64,000 nt of DNA from Phragmitibacter sp965284365 (GTDB taxonomy: Bacteria; Verrucomicrobiota; Verrucomicrobiia; Verrucomicrobiales; Verrucomicrobiaceae), in the NCBI GenBank assembly GCA_965284365.1, contig OZ260079.1, positions 6,076,001-6,140,000 on the forward strand, in the 5' to 3' direction. The position numbers and the translations under genes are program-made. Positions 18,508-26,684 of the stretch are shown piece after piece (within the stretch, counting starts at the first letter, position 1; each line of letters starts with the position of its first letter). The notes under the pieces are model-generated. The model was not told the origin of the DNA. It was given only the letters and a program-made list of their open reading frames with translations, and ran no database searches.

Positions 18508-19740
18508 ATGTCCACCCGCCGCGCCTTTTTGAGCCAGCTCGTCCTGGCGGCTCCGCCCCTCCCACCGGATGCCGGGAAGCACACGCTGGTCTGCGTCTTC
18601 CTTCGCGGTGGCGCGGATACGATGAATCTCATCGTGCCATATGCGGATGACGCCTACTACAAGGCGCGTCCCACTATCGCAATCAGGGCTCCCCAACAAG
18701 ACTCCGCAGACAAATCCCGTGCCATACGGCTGGATGACCATCACGCCCTGCATCCCGCGCTGGCCCCGCTCCAGGAAAGTTTCACCGAGGGCCGCCTCAG
18801 CATTATTCAGGGAGTCGGCACGGACAATGACACGGGCTCCCACTTTGAATGCCAGGACCAGATGGAGCACGGCGACTCCATGGAGGCTGGCAGTTCCGCC
18901 GGTGGCGGCTGGCTGGGCCGTTTCCTCCGAGCCCGGGCCAATTCCAGCGGCCAGGCCGGACCGCTTAGTGCCGTGGCCATCGGCGCATCTCTTCCCGAGT
19001 CCCTGCGCAGCGCACCCTCGGTCAGCGTCTTGAAAACGCTCGACGAGATTGCCCTCAAAACCCCCAGCGGCAAAACCGAAGCCGCCGCCCTTGCACTTTC
19101 GAAACTCTACGGCGCCGACGTCACTCTCCTGAGCTCACAAGGCCGCGAAACTCTTGCCCTCTTTGAGCGCGTCCGCTCCTTGCAAACCGAAGCCAAAGCC
19201 ACTCCCGGCGCGGAGTATCCCAAAGAAGACTTTGGCAATGGCCTCCGCGAAATCGCCCGCCTTATCAAGGCCCGCGTCGGCCTGGAGATCGCTTGTATCG
19301 ATGTCGGCGGTTGGGATACCCACTTCATCCAGGGCGGCTCGGAAGGCTTCCACGCTCAGCGCGCCAAAGCTCTCGCGGAAGGCCTCGCCGCCTTTCAAAA
19401 AGACCTCCAGGGCCAGCGCAAAGACGTCACCGTTATGGTCATGACCGAGTTCGGCCGCCGCATCTATGAAAACAGTTCCCTCGGCACCGACCACGGACGC
19501 GGCTTTGCCATGATGCTTCTCAGCGAGAAAATCCGCGGCGGCCGCATCCTCGGCCCTTGGCCCAGCGTCGTCGAGCACGGCCTCACCGTCCAGGGCGTCC
19601 CCTCAGGCCCCGGAGGCATGCAGATCGCCCACGACTACCGCAGCGTCTTCACCGAAGTCCTCCAGGGCACCATGGGCCTGAACGATGCGAAAAGCGTCTT
19701 CCCCGATTTTGTTGCTAACCCCGTGGGATTGTTAGGTTAA
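18508..19740 (+). CDS. DUF1501 family protein
   Basis: 410 residues from ATG 18508. A short Tat-like start (MSTRRAFLSQLVLAAPPLPP) is followed by the DUF1501 core: VCVFLRGGADTMNLIVPY, HHALHPALAPLQESFTEGRL, DVGGWDTHFIQGG and VMVMTEFGRRIYENSSLGTD. DUF1501 belongs to the alkaline-phosphatase/sulfatase-like superfamily by fold, but its role is unknown. It lies directly downstream of DUF1800 and is surely co-transcribed with it. Confidence 0.9.
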   Translation: MSTRRAFLSQLVLAAPPLPPDAGKHTLVCVFLRGGADTMNLIVPYADDAYYKARPTIAIRAPQQDSADKSRAIRLDDHHALHPALAPLQESFTEGRLSIIQGVGTDNDTGSHFECQDQMEHGDSMEAGSSAGGGWLGRFLRARANSSGQAGPLSAVAIGASLPESLRSAPSVSVLKTLDEIALKTPSGKTEAAALALSKLYGADVTLLSSQGRETLALFERVRSLQTEAKATPGAEYPKEDFGNGLREIARLIKARVGLEIACIDVGGWDTHFIQGGSEGFHAQRAKALAEGLAAFQKDLQGQRKDVTVMVMTEFGRRIYENSSLGTDHGRGFAMMLLSEKIRGGRILGPWPSVVEHGLTVQGVPSGPGGMQIAHDYRSVFTEVLQGTMGLNDAKSVFPDFVANPVGLLG

Positions 19741-20083
19741 ATCTCTTTGGCGAGATGGAGGAGGGCGGCGTGTGTTTCCTTCACACTAAGTCACGAAGGG
19801 CAGGGGTACTTCTGGTGTGTAGGGGTAATGAAGTTCGGCGGACGGATAGCATTTGGGGAGGCTGCGGGGCCGAAGCTTTTTTGGACTGCGGTGGGAAGCC
19901 GAAGGCGCCACACCGCTTTCTGACCGCCCAAGACACGTCTCATGCCACGATTCCACCGAAAGCCGCAGACTCCTCTAGCTTCCCAAACACCGACGAAGCT
20001 GCCTCATACACACCCCAAGGGCATCGCCCTGAGTATTACATAATAAGTCCCTCAAACCCTGAAGGGGCGACTCATACACGAGG
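19741..20083. other. Intergenic region with possible inverted R2 repeat copy
   Basis: No gene is seen. From about 20000 to 20072 the complementary strand reads GTCGCCCCTTCAGGG and then an AGGGC-GAT-GCCCT hairpin. This resembles the start and hairpin position of the repeat copies at 49.6 kb and 62.9 kb. The match is partial and the assignment tentative. Confidence 0.4.
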
Positions 20084-20500
20084 CTACGACCCCGTCTTCT
20101 TCGTCTTCGCCACGGCCTTTTTGGCAACCACCGTTTTCGCCGCACTCTTCACTTCCTTCTTCGAAATCGCTTTCACCTTCCCCACAACCGCCACCCTCAT
20201 ACCCTCCGCCGCCAGCCCCAGCGCCACCTCCACCTCCCGCCGCTTCGCCAATTCCAGCAGCACCAGCGTATACCCCTGTCTCCCCCACGCCCCCGCCGCC
20301 GGTTGAAACACATCCGGCGCTTTACCTTGAAACTCCGCCTGCTGCTCCGCTGTCAGCTTCACCATCGCAAAATTCTCATTCGGCGCCCCCAGCGACGCAA
20401 AGACCTTGTTCCCCAAACGGAAATCCGCATGCCCCCCATGCGCCCCCTCCACCGCCCCATCCAAAGCCAGCGCCAGTTCCCAAAATTGCTCTGCCGTCAT
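20084..20500 (-). CDS. MmcQ/YjbR family protein
   Basis: 138 residues. It begins MTAEQFWELALALDGAVEGA and contains FRLGNKVFASLGAPNENFAMVKLTAEQ, the YjbR/DUF419 pattern of a compact DNA-binding-like fold. It ends in a Lys/Ala-rich tail (AAKTVVAKKAVAKTKK), as is frequent in verrucomicrobial members. Function unknown in detail; the family is predicted to bind DNA. Confidence 0.8.
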   Translation of the reverse strand: MTAEQFWELALALDGAVEGAHGGHADFRLGNKVFASLGAPNENFAMVKLTAEQQAEFQGKAPDVFQPAAGAWGRQGYTLVLLELAKRREVEVALGLAAEGMRVAVVGKVKAISKKEVKSAAKTVVAKKAVAKTKKTGS

Positions 20501-20582
20501 GCGAAACTATACCCCTTTTCTTTAAAGGCTCATCGGACAATTGTGCCAGCCCTCTCACCCGCCTCCCCCCCCCTCTCACTCC

Positions 20583-20655
20583 CCGAACGCCAACGGCGTT
20601 CCGCCCTAAAGCCCTGGGAACCAACAAGTAAAACCACTCAACTCTGAAAGAGTTG
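20583..20655 (+). repeat. Multi-hairpin interspersed repeat (copy C, shortened)
   Basis: Hairpin 1 (GAACGCC-AAC-GGCGTTC) and hairpin 3 (CAACTCT-GAA-AGAGTTG, 20639-20655) are intact. The long hairpin 2 is reduced to TAAAGCCCTGGGAACC. It lies between the YjbR and ion-channel genes. The remaining spacer to 20732 has only a CTTGA-type repeat (20698-20731). Confidence 0.75.
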
Positions 20656-20732
20656 CGCCCCGTCGCCTCTCTCCCGACGTCGCATTGCTCCCCTCCCTCT
20701 TGAAACTTGACGCTTCCACCTTGACACTAAAG

Positions 20733-21428
20733 TCACCGCTTCACCCTTAACGTCGCCAACGCTACCAACCTCGACACGATCAATGCGATATACATCACCC
20801 CGGTGAACATCTCGATCATCACCAGCGCCCGAGCGAACGGCGTCAGCGGCACAATATCGCTCAGCCCCACGCTGGACAGCACACTGAAGCTCAGAAAGAG
20901 CAACTCCATCCACGTGCGCAAAGACTCCCCGTCCCCTTTGTCCTGCACTGCAAAACTATCCGGCGCCCAGCCCTGACACGCGGAAAATAAAAACGCAAAA
21001 GCCCACGCCATCAGCGTGAATGTGGACGCCGCCGCCAGCAGATCATCCAGCGTCACATCCGTGTCCCCCATCATGTGATAGATCAGACCGTAGGTCGCAT
21101 ACAGATACACCGCCGCTTCCAGCAGGTGGGAAGCATACTGCAGATTCGGGTCATCCCAGATGAGCGACGCCACCGACATCACAAAGACCGGCACCGCCAT
21201 CATCCAGCTCACCCACGCCACCGTCCGCCCGCGCATCACCACCCACAGCACCAGGATCAAAACAAAGTTCCCGAACAACGTAAAGATCGGCCGCCCCACC
21301 GGCGAATCCTCCAGCAAGGGATAAATCAAAATTCCCAGCAACTGCGCCGCCAGCAACCATCCACACGGATGCTTCTGCAGCGTCTGCAGCAGCGTTAGCT
21401 TTGGCGAAGGCACAGTGTCAGGTAGCAT
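20733..21428 (-). CDS. Ion channel family protein with atypical filter
   Basis: 231 residues with about six membrane segments, the last two flanking a pore loop (TWMELLFLSFSVLSSVGLSD). The selectivity filter at residues 186-191 reads SVGLSD where potassium channels have TVGYGD. The pore-loop position, the following Pro-rich turn (IVPLTPFARAL) and the final helix otherwise fit the Ion_trans_2 family. Whether it conducts K+ cannot be told from sequence. It stands alone, with a spacer of about 100 bases before the next minus-strand gene. Confidence 0.75.
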   Translation of the reverse strand: MLPDTVPSPKLTLLQTLQKHPCGWLLAAQLLGILIYPLLEDSPVGRPIFTLFGNFVLILVLWVVMRGRTVAWVSWMMAVPVFVMSVASLIWDDPNLQYASHLLEAAVYLYATYGLIYHMMGDTDVTLDDLLAAASTFTLMAWAFAFLFSACQGWAPDSFAVQDKGDGESLRTWMELLFLSFSVLSSVGLSDIVPLTPFARALVMIEMFTGVMYIALIVSRLVALATLRVKR

Positions 21429-21527
21429 GGTGGAGCGATATGGTAGGCAAACCTACCAGAGAGTCGCGCCTCCCACTACCCGCGCACGCAAAAATATAGT
21501 GTACCTCAGCGTCCCTCGCAAAATACC

Positions 21528-21995
21528 TCACACCCGCAGCGCCACCCCCTTCTCAATCGCCTCCCGTTCCAGCGGCGATCCCAGATAGCCAAGCTCCAGA
21601 CACTCCCGCAAATACACCGCCAGGAAACGGCGTATCCCGCCCAGCCGCTCATACTGGGCCACGTGCACGCACTCGTGCAGGATCAGATTCGCATCCCCCA
21701 CGCGCTCGCGCTGCACCAGAATGCCATACCTCAGGCACATGCCCGCAATGTGCGGCGACAGCAGCCCCGTCTTCCGCCCTGCCCAGTCCAGAAACGTTCC
21801 CTTCTCGATTGGCACCTGTTCCATCACCAGCACCCGCACCCTCTCCGGATGCCGCACCCCCACCCCACGCGCCGCTTCCATCTCGCGTTCGCTCAAAGGC
21901 ACGCCCTTTCGCAACACGCGCCTCTCCGTCAGCACCGCCCACATCGTCGCGATCGGCACGATCACAGGCCGCAGCCGGATAAGTTTTGGTATCAT
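21528..21995 (-). CDS. Putative zinc-metallopeptidase-like protein (HECVH motif)
   Basis: 155 residues from ATG 21995. The central motif LILHECVHVAQYERLGG is an HExxH-type zinc site with a downstream helix. The body before it contains two short conserved-looking stretches (GTFLDWAGRKTGLLSPHIAG and MCLRYGILVQ). HExxH is shared by many metallopeptidases, but no third ligand is certain, so activity is inferred. A frame extending to 22079 has a start-like Met only further out. A perfect 9-bp inverted repeat lies 15 bases upstream of the start. Confidence 0.6.
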   Translation of the reverse strand: MIPKLIRLRPVIVPIATMWAVLTERRVLRKGVPLSEREMEAARGVGVRHPERVRVLVMEQVPIEKGTFLDWAGRKTGLLSPHIAGMCLRYGILVQRERVGDANLILHECVHVAQYERLGGIRRFLAVYLRECLELGYLGSPLEREAIEKGVALRV

Positions 21996-22009
21996 CTCTC
22001 TCCCATACG

Positions 22010-22029
22010 TTCCGCAGGAGCCTGCGGAA
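22010..22029. promoter_or_regulatory. Perfect inverted repeat, possible operator or leader hairpin
   Basis: TTCCGCAGG-AG-CCTGCGGAA: nine paired bases on each side of a two-base centre, 14 bases upstream of the start codon at 21993-21995 (minus strand). The position suits a repressor site or a 5'-leader hairpin. No second copy was noticed in the window. Confidence 0.45.
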
Positions 22030-22217
22030 ACACACCTGCGCTCACTGAATCTGGCGCTCCCGGATGAAACCCGTCTCATGTGTCCTAAAACGCATATGAT
22101 ACTGACTCGCTATAGCATCAATAAATCCACAACTTTGTTAGGACCACGACACGACTGAGACAGCGCCCTGCCGCGATACATGACTGCCGCTCCCATACGG
22201 CGTTCATACTCATCATC

Positions 22218-23405
22218 ATGGAAAACACCGCTCCGCACGACCCTGCTCTTCGTCAGGCCGAATCGATCTCCAACGCCACGGCCGCCATGGCCGCAGCCGA
22301 GGATGCCGCGCCACCCCTCCCGGCTCCCCGACGCAACCCCATCGCCCTCCACATTCCCTTCCGCACCTTTCTCGCCATCGCCGCGTTCGCGTTGGCCATC
22401 TACCTGATCTGCCATCTCTCGTCGCTCCTCCTCCTCGTCTTTCTCGCCGTCTTCCTGGGCGTCGTCCTCCATGCCATGGTGGTCTGGCTAGATCGGAAAC
22501 GCCTCCCTCACGCCCTTAGCATGGCCCTCGTGGTCGGCGGCCTCTGCGCCCTCACCGGAGCTGCCCTCTGGCTCATGATGCCCCTCCTCATGCATCAGCT
22601 TACCAATATCGGCCCAGCCTTTGAAGAACTGCAGAAGAGCACGATAAACCGCCTCCCTGAAGATCACGTCCTGCGGCAGGCTGTGCAGCGCCTCATCTCA
22701 GGATTCCAGAACGGCGATGAACAAACCATGGTAAACCACTTCGTCGCCGCCGGTCAGGCCATTGCCAATGGCTGCTCCACCTTCATCATCTGGCTGGTGC
22801 TCGGCGTCTACCTCCTTGTGGATGGCGTGAAGATTTATCACTGGTTCCTCGCCTTCTTCCAGCCAAAGACCCGGCTGAAACTGCGGCAGACAGTTAGTGA
22901 GATTTCCAATGTCATCTTCCACTATGCCCTGGGCCAGGGCCTCACCTCCCTCTTTGTCACTGTCACTTCCTACATCGGACTGCTTTCGCTGCATGTGCCC
23001 GGCGCCCTCACCCTCGCCATCCTTGCCGGACTCCTGGACATCCTGCCCGTGCTCGGCTTCATGCTCTCCATCGTCCCCGCCGTGTTGCTCGCCCTCACCG
23101 TCTCACCGCAGACCGCGCTCTATGTCGCCGTCATCTATCTTGTCATCCAGTGCATTGAGAACTACTGGCTCATCCCTGCCGTCTATGGCCGCCATCTCCG
23201 CCTTTCCACCCTCACCGTCCTTGTCGGACTCCTCGCCGGCGGCATGCTCGCCGGCATCCAGGGCGCCATCGTCGTCCTCCCCATCCTCGCTTCCTACACC
23301 GTCATCGAGCGCCTCTGGCTAGCCCCCTACATGAATAAGGGCGTCGTGGAAAAGCACGAAGAACAAAAGAAACAGGAATTCGGCGAACCCGAGCGGGTGT
23401 CGTAA
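22218..23405 (+). CDS. AI-2E family transporter (PerM-like permease)
   Basis: 395 residues with about eight membrane segments and a cytoplasmic, hydrophilic N-terminus. Typical family features are the long hydrophilic loop after the third segment (GPAFEELQKSTINRLPEDHV), GQGLTSLFVTVTSYIGLLSL, ALTLAILAGLLDILPVLGFM and the motif IENYWLIPAVYGRHLRLSTLTVLVGLLAGGMLAGIQG-like region (about residues 315-355). The family was named for AI-2 export, but many members have other substrates such as ions. No neighbouring gene points to one. Confidence 0.88.
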   Translation: MENTAPHDPALRQAESISNATAAMAAAEDAAPPLPAPRRNPIALHIPFRTFLAIAAFALAIYLICHLSSLLLLVFLAVFLGVVLHAMVVWLDRKRLPHALSMALVVGGLCALTGAALWLMMPLLMHQLTNIGPAFEELQKSTINRLPEDHVLRQAVQRLISGFQNGDEQTMVNHFVAAGQAIANGCSTFIIWLVLGVYLLVDGVKIYHWFLAFFQPKTRLKLRQTVSEISNVIFHYALGQGLTSLFVTVTSYIGLLSLHVPGALTLAILAGLLDILPVLGFMLSIVPAVLLALTVSPQTALYVAVIYLVIQCIENYWLIPAVYGRHLRLSTLTVLVGLLAGGMLAGIQGAIVVLPILASYTVIERLWLAPYMNKGVVEKHEEQKKQEFGEPERVS

Positions 23406-23432
23406 GCACGCGTCTCGTCATTGATCATCATC

Positions 23433-24137
23433 TTAGAAGCTCGGTAGACCGGTTTCATACTCGGTCATATGGATGCACGTCTCTCCGAGCTTGATGGTTC
23501 CCTTTGGATCAATACTGACCGCATTAAACGAAGGGACCCGGGCAATGATAGCCCGGTCATCAACGACGCACCGATCTCCCACAATGACGACTCGGCACCC
23601 GGCGGCGATTGCCGAGTGCACCCCATTGTCAGCATCTTCAAAAACCAGACATTCTTCCGGTCGGACATTCAATTCCTTTGCTACTGTCAGAAAGGGTTCC
23701 GGATGGGGCTTGCCCTGACTCACGGATTCAGCGGTAATCATGACTGAAGGCACTGGCATCCCGCAGACCTCGAGCTTTAGTTTCGCTGTTTGCATGGAGC
23801 TGGAGGTAACAATGGCCCACTTGAAAGTGCCCAAGTTCTTCAGTAAGTGGCCAGCGCCATCGATGGGTTTCAAGCCGGCCAACAACTTGCTTTCCAGGCG
23901 ATCAATCTCAGCGGCCTCCGTCCTGGCGCAAAGATGCGGCGCAACCAGGGCAACCGTGTCCTCTGTCCTTCCACCGCGGCATACTTCCAACACCGATTGC
24001 AATGCAATGTTATTCTTCAGGCACCACATCTCCATGACCCGCCGAACGATTTCCGACGAATTTACGAGAGTGTCATCCAGATCAAACAGCAGTGCTTTGA
24101 AGGTATACGTCACGTTATGCCAATGCTTGGATAGCAT
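23433..24137 (-). CDS. HAD-superfamily phosphatase (beta-phosphoglucomutase-like)
   Basis: 234 residues. Motif I is LLFDLDDTL with Asp 19 as nucleophile and Asp 21 as acid; motif II is IVTSSSM; the motif III Lys is in GKPHPEPF; motif IV is VFEDADNGVHSAIAAG. The helical cap lies between motifs I and II, as in subfamily I haloacid dehalogenase phosphatases (sugar phosphatase or phosphoglycolate-phosphatase type). The substrate is not predictable. The IS110 element begins about 100 bases upstream of this gene's start and may have replaced its natural promoter. Confidence 0.85.
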   Translation of the reverse strand: MLSKHWHNVTYTFKALLFDLDDTLVNSSEIVRRVMEMWCLKNNIALQSVLEVCRGGRTEDTVALVAPHLCARTEAAEIDRLESKLLAGLKPIDGAGHLLKNLGTFKWAIVTSSSMQTAKLKLEVCGMPVPSVMITAESVSQGKPHPEPFLTVAKELNVRPEECLVFEDADNGVHSAIAAGCRVVIVGDRCVVDDRAIIARVPSFNAVSIDPKGTIKLGETCIHMTEYETGLPSF

Positions 24138-24237
24138 GCAGGGCAGCGATTCGCACCATAATATCCGTCTTCAAAACTAAGCACCAGAAACCATCCTTCA
24201 TGATGGCCACGCGATCATCTTTTGGAGCAACGGTGTT

Positions 24238-25206
24238 TCATGCAAGAGTAAAGTCAGGATTTTTGATGAGTTGGTTCATGACTGAAAGGAGCTTGCGCAT
24301 GACGGCTGTGATGGCGAGTTTTGGGGCTTTACCCTCGTTGATGAGGTGCTGATAAAAAGTTTTAAGGATGGGGTTGTGATGGCTGGCGGTGAGTGCAGCC
24401 ATGTAGAGAGCGCGGCGCACTTCGGTGCGGCCTCCGCTGATATAACGGCGGCCCTCTTTGCTGCCACTGTCACGATTGCGAGGGGCCAGGCCTGCCAGGG
24501 AGGCGGCCTGCCTGCGGTTGAGAGTGCCCAGTTCGGGCATGGCCGCCAGGACGCCTTGAGCCGTTACAGTGGAGACACCCTTAAGCTGACACAGGCGCTG
24601 GATTTTTTGCTGCAGATCAGGGTTTTGTTGGCTGAGCTTTGTGACCAGCGCATCGAGTTGATCGATCTGTTTTTGAAGAGCCTGCAGACCTTTTTGAGCC
24701 TGCTTAATCAAAATGGGGTGGCTGTGGGTTGGCAGACGGTTCTTCTCCATGACCAGCAGCTTGATGAGTTGGGTCCTGCGCTGGGTAATCTCCGCCAGCT
24801 CACGCTGGGTGTCGGTAAGCTGCACCGTAGGAGCCGGTGCCATCTTTTGGCCAAAGAGGGTTAACATCCTGGCATCAATGGGATCGGTTTTGGCCAGAGT
24901 GCCTGTAGCAGTGGCAAAGGCGCGCACCCGTGCCGCGTTCATACGGCTGACTGGGATGGCAGCTTGATGCAGAGCATCCATGAGGGGACGCTCGTAACCA
25001 CCGGTGGCTTCCAGGACGACGTGGACCTGGGAGAGGGCCTTAGCTTTAGTTTTGAGTTTGAGGATGGCCTTGATGAGGCGCTGGTGACCGGCCTTGGTAT
25101 TGGGCACCATAGGCAGGGCTGGCAGCACGGTGTTATCCACTTGCAGAGAGTCCTTGGCAACATCGATGCCTAGGTGGATAATCTGGGGAGAGTCATTGGG
25201 TCTCAT
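24238..25206 (-). CDS. IS110-family transposase (DEDD-type recombinase)
   Basis: 322 residues. The N-terminal RuvC-like domain carries the DEDD set: Asp 15 (LGIDVAKD), Glu 66 (VVLEATGGYE), and Asp 108 and Asp 111 (KTDPIDARML). A coiled-coil middle (QKIQRLCQLKG) leads to the C-terminal domain with ASLAGLAPRNRDSGSKEG, which contains the conserved Ser region of IS110 enzymes. The length is normal and there is no frameshift, so the gene appears intact. IS110 recombinases use a bridge RNA from a non-coding end to choose donor and target. Confidence 0.9.
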   Translation of the reverse strand: MRPNDSPQIIHLGIDVAKDSLQVDNTVLPALPMVPNTKAGHQRLIKAILKLKTKAKALSQVHVVLEATGGYERPLMDALHQAAIPVSRMNAARVRAFATATGTLAKTDPIDARMLTLFGQKMAPAPTVQLTDTQRELAEITQRRTQLIKLLVMEKNRLPTHSHPILIKQAQKGLQALQKQIDQLDALVTKLSQQNPDLQQKIQRLCQLKGVSTVTAQGVLAAMPELGTLNRRQAASLAGLAPRNRDSGSKEGRRYISGGRTEVRRALYMAALTASHHNPILKTFYQHLINEGKAPKLAITAVMRKLLSVMNQLIKNPDFTLA

Positions 25207-25390
25207 ACTTGCAAATGCGAGCTGTTCCTGGCAAGGGAACGCTCAATCAACGGTTCGAGTTCAGTGACAGGCGTGAGGGAACAGGCTCCAAAACAAACAC
25301 GGCTGTATAAACAGACGGTTCAACTGCGGTTGGTTCTCACTGACGCCACCGAGGATGAGGCGGCCACCTCATCCTCGGTGCCAACCCTTT
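25207..25390 (-). ncRNA. Candidate IS110 bridge-RNA locus
   Basis: The non-coding stretch upstream of the transposase is where IS110-group elements encode their bridge RNA (established for IS621 and relatives). It begins, in transcription direction, with a perfect 14-bp stem, CACCGAGGATGAGG (25347-25360) with CCTCATCCTCGGTG (25367-25380), around a CGGCCA loop, flanked by GGTTGG and CCAACC. Further internal loops toward 25207 cannot be assigned to target- or donor-binding roles without defined element ends. The hairpin is seen in the sequence; the RNA identity is inference. Confidence 0.45.
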
Positions 25391-25753
25391 AAATGCGCTT
25401 CACAGCGGAACAAAGAGTCAGCTGCTCAGAACATACAACTGCGGTGGCAAATGAAATGCGATACCGCTTTGTGACCGCGCAAGACGAACTTCCAATTGAC
25501 GACAAAAGCGAAAGCCCAAGATCCTTCTCCAACATCCGCCTCTTAACGAACATCCAACTCACCTTGGAACTCAAGAGCGCATCGGACTTCACCCCGCCTC
25601 AACATCGGCACACCATCACAAAACACGACTGAGAACCAACCTGGAAGCTCCACGCACCGCCACTGGTCTTCCGATCCCTGGAAAGAATCCCCATTGCACC
25701 TTCCGCGATCCCCGTGAATAGCCAGGGGTCGAACGACACCTGGTAAAGAGAAA

Positions 25754-25780
25754 AAAGCCCCGAACCGCAGCGCGGTTCTC
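25754..25780 (-). terminator. Rho-independent terminator-like hairpin
   Basis: On the minus strand: GAACCGC-GCT-GCGGTTC (25778 to 25762) followed by GGGGC and a run of six T. This is the classic stem plus T-tract layout. It lies about 240 bases downstream of the secreted-protein gene 26016-26420, which could be the terminated transcript. Confidence 0.55.
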
Positions 25781-25865
25781 CCATGCGCATTGGACGCTTT
25801 TATCCTCCTACCCATACATCCACACCCGTACAAAACACGACTCCCACTACCAGCGTAGATGCTTC

Positions 25866-25950
25866 GCGCATCCTTCCGTCGGCAATGGGAGTCAGTAGGG
25901 TATTTTGGCTTTGCCTTATCTCAGCGTCAGGCTCCGTAAGAAGGATGCGC
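25866..25950. repeat. Inverted-repeat element with 11-bp arms
   Basis: GCGCATCCTTC (25866-25876) and GAAGGATGCGC (25940-25950) are perfect reverse complements separated by 63 bases. The total length of about 85 bases and non-coding position suggest a REP- or MITE-like element. No second copy was noticed in this window. Confidence 0.5.
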
Positions 25951-26015
25951 TAAGGCAACTGTGTGCTGTGTGCTGATCTGGATCAGAGCAGGCTTAGCCT
26001 TCGAAGGACAAAGAC

Positions 26016-26420
26016 TTAGTCTTTCTTCTTTTCGATTTCAACTTCACCGTCATCATCAACTTCCACGCGCTCAACGGTGCGGGCATCGCCGGTGCCGCTA
26101 TAATGCACGCTCACTGGCACGCCAACCTTGATGCGGGACTTCACTTGTTCTTCCGTCAGCGTCTTGCCGGACTTCGTTACGTAAGTCACGGAATTGCCGT
26201 ACTTATAGGTCACAGGACCGGCGGATTCCTTCACGATGAAAGTCGTGCCAGGAGCATACTCGGAAATGGTACCCGTGCTCGTTGTGGTGGTGGTCGTCGT
26301 TTTCGAAGCACCGCCGGCACCGCTCTGGGTCGTGGTCGTCTTCTCTTCGGACACGGTTTGCGCCATGGCCAGCGTGGCAGACAGGGCAAGAGCCGAAAGG
26401 GTCGTAGTTAGGAGTTTCAT
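26016..26420 (-). CDS. Secreted Thr-rich hypothetical protein, 134 aa
   Basis: Signal peptide MKLLTTTLSALALSATLAMA, then a Thr/Ser-rich linker (KTTTTTTTSTG), a small beta-rich domain (SEYAPGTTFIVKES, VTYKYGNSVTYVTKSG, VGVPVSVHYSGTGDARTVER) and a charged tail rich in Glu and Lys. No recognised domain name. It stands alone on the minus strand with an AT-rich leader. Function unknown. Confidence 0.65.
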   Translation of the reverse strand: MKLLTTTLSALALSATLAMAQTVSEEKTTTTQSGAGGASKTTTTTTTSTGTISEYAPGTTFIVKESAGPVTYKYGNSVTYVTKSGKTLTEEQVKSRIKVGVPVSVHYSGTGDARTVERVEVDDDGEVEIEKKKD

Positions 26421-26684
26421 TATGTTAGATTAGTTTGGGTTCTGTGTTTTGAATTAACTTCAGGACGCATCAGCATCCTCTCGCACTAATCGCCACTCAT
26501 GGAGACTGCGGATGTGATTTTACGAAATATTCGACATTCATTTCCCGTACCGCGTCGCGTCTCAGTCTCAAGAGCCACCTGTATAGATTCAACCTAACAA
26601 GGGAATTCGCCCATCATACGGCAACTTACCCGCACCCTCATCGGCTTCAGCCTCAATAGCTTGCCGGACTCACCGCATGTCCCC
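26421..26684. other. Intergenic spacer, AT-richer, no gene seen
   Basis: 264 bases that hold the probable promoter of the minus-strand gene ending at 26016 and the 3' flank of the BNR gene. No repeat, hairpin or reading frame of note was seen. Confidence 0.35.

Larger units (their letters stand above)
24238..25390 (-). mobile_element. IS110-family insertion sequence (boundaries approximate)
   Basis: One transposase gene plus an upstream non-coding end of about 180 bases. IS110 elements lack clear terminal inverted repeats and often make no target duplication, so the outer edges cannot be fixed from this single copy. The right boundary near 25390 is set just past the strong hairpin; the left boundary lies somewhere in 24150-24237. 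The element sits between a HAD gene and a repeat-rich spacer. Confidence 0.75.
25391..26015. other. Repeat-rich spacer without clear gene
   Basis: About 625 bases beside the IS110 element. It holds a terminator-like hairpin (25754-25780) and an 11-bp inverted repeat (25866-25950). Minus-strand frames such as 25543-25833 read as plausible peptide in pieces but have no convincing start or family; they may be gene remnants. Confidence 0.4.

Noticed and set aside
24238..25206. Terminal inverted repeats and target duplication of the insertion sequence
   Set aside because: None could be found at either side, consistent with IS110 biology.
25240..25265. Possible tRNA T-arm (GGTTCGAG) near IS110
   Set aside because: No acceptor stem, anticodon arm or D-arm can be built around it.
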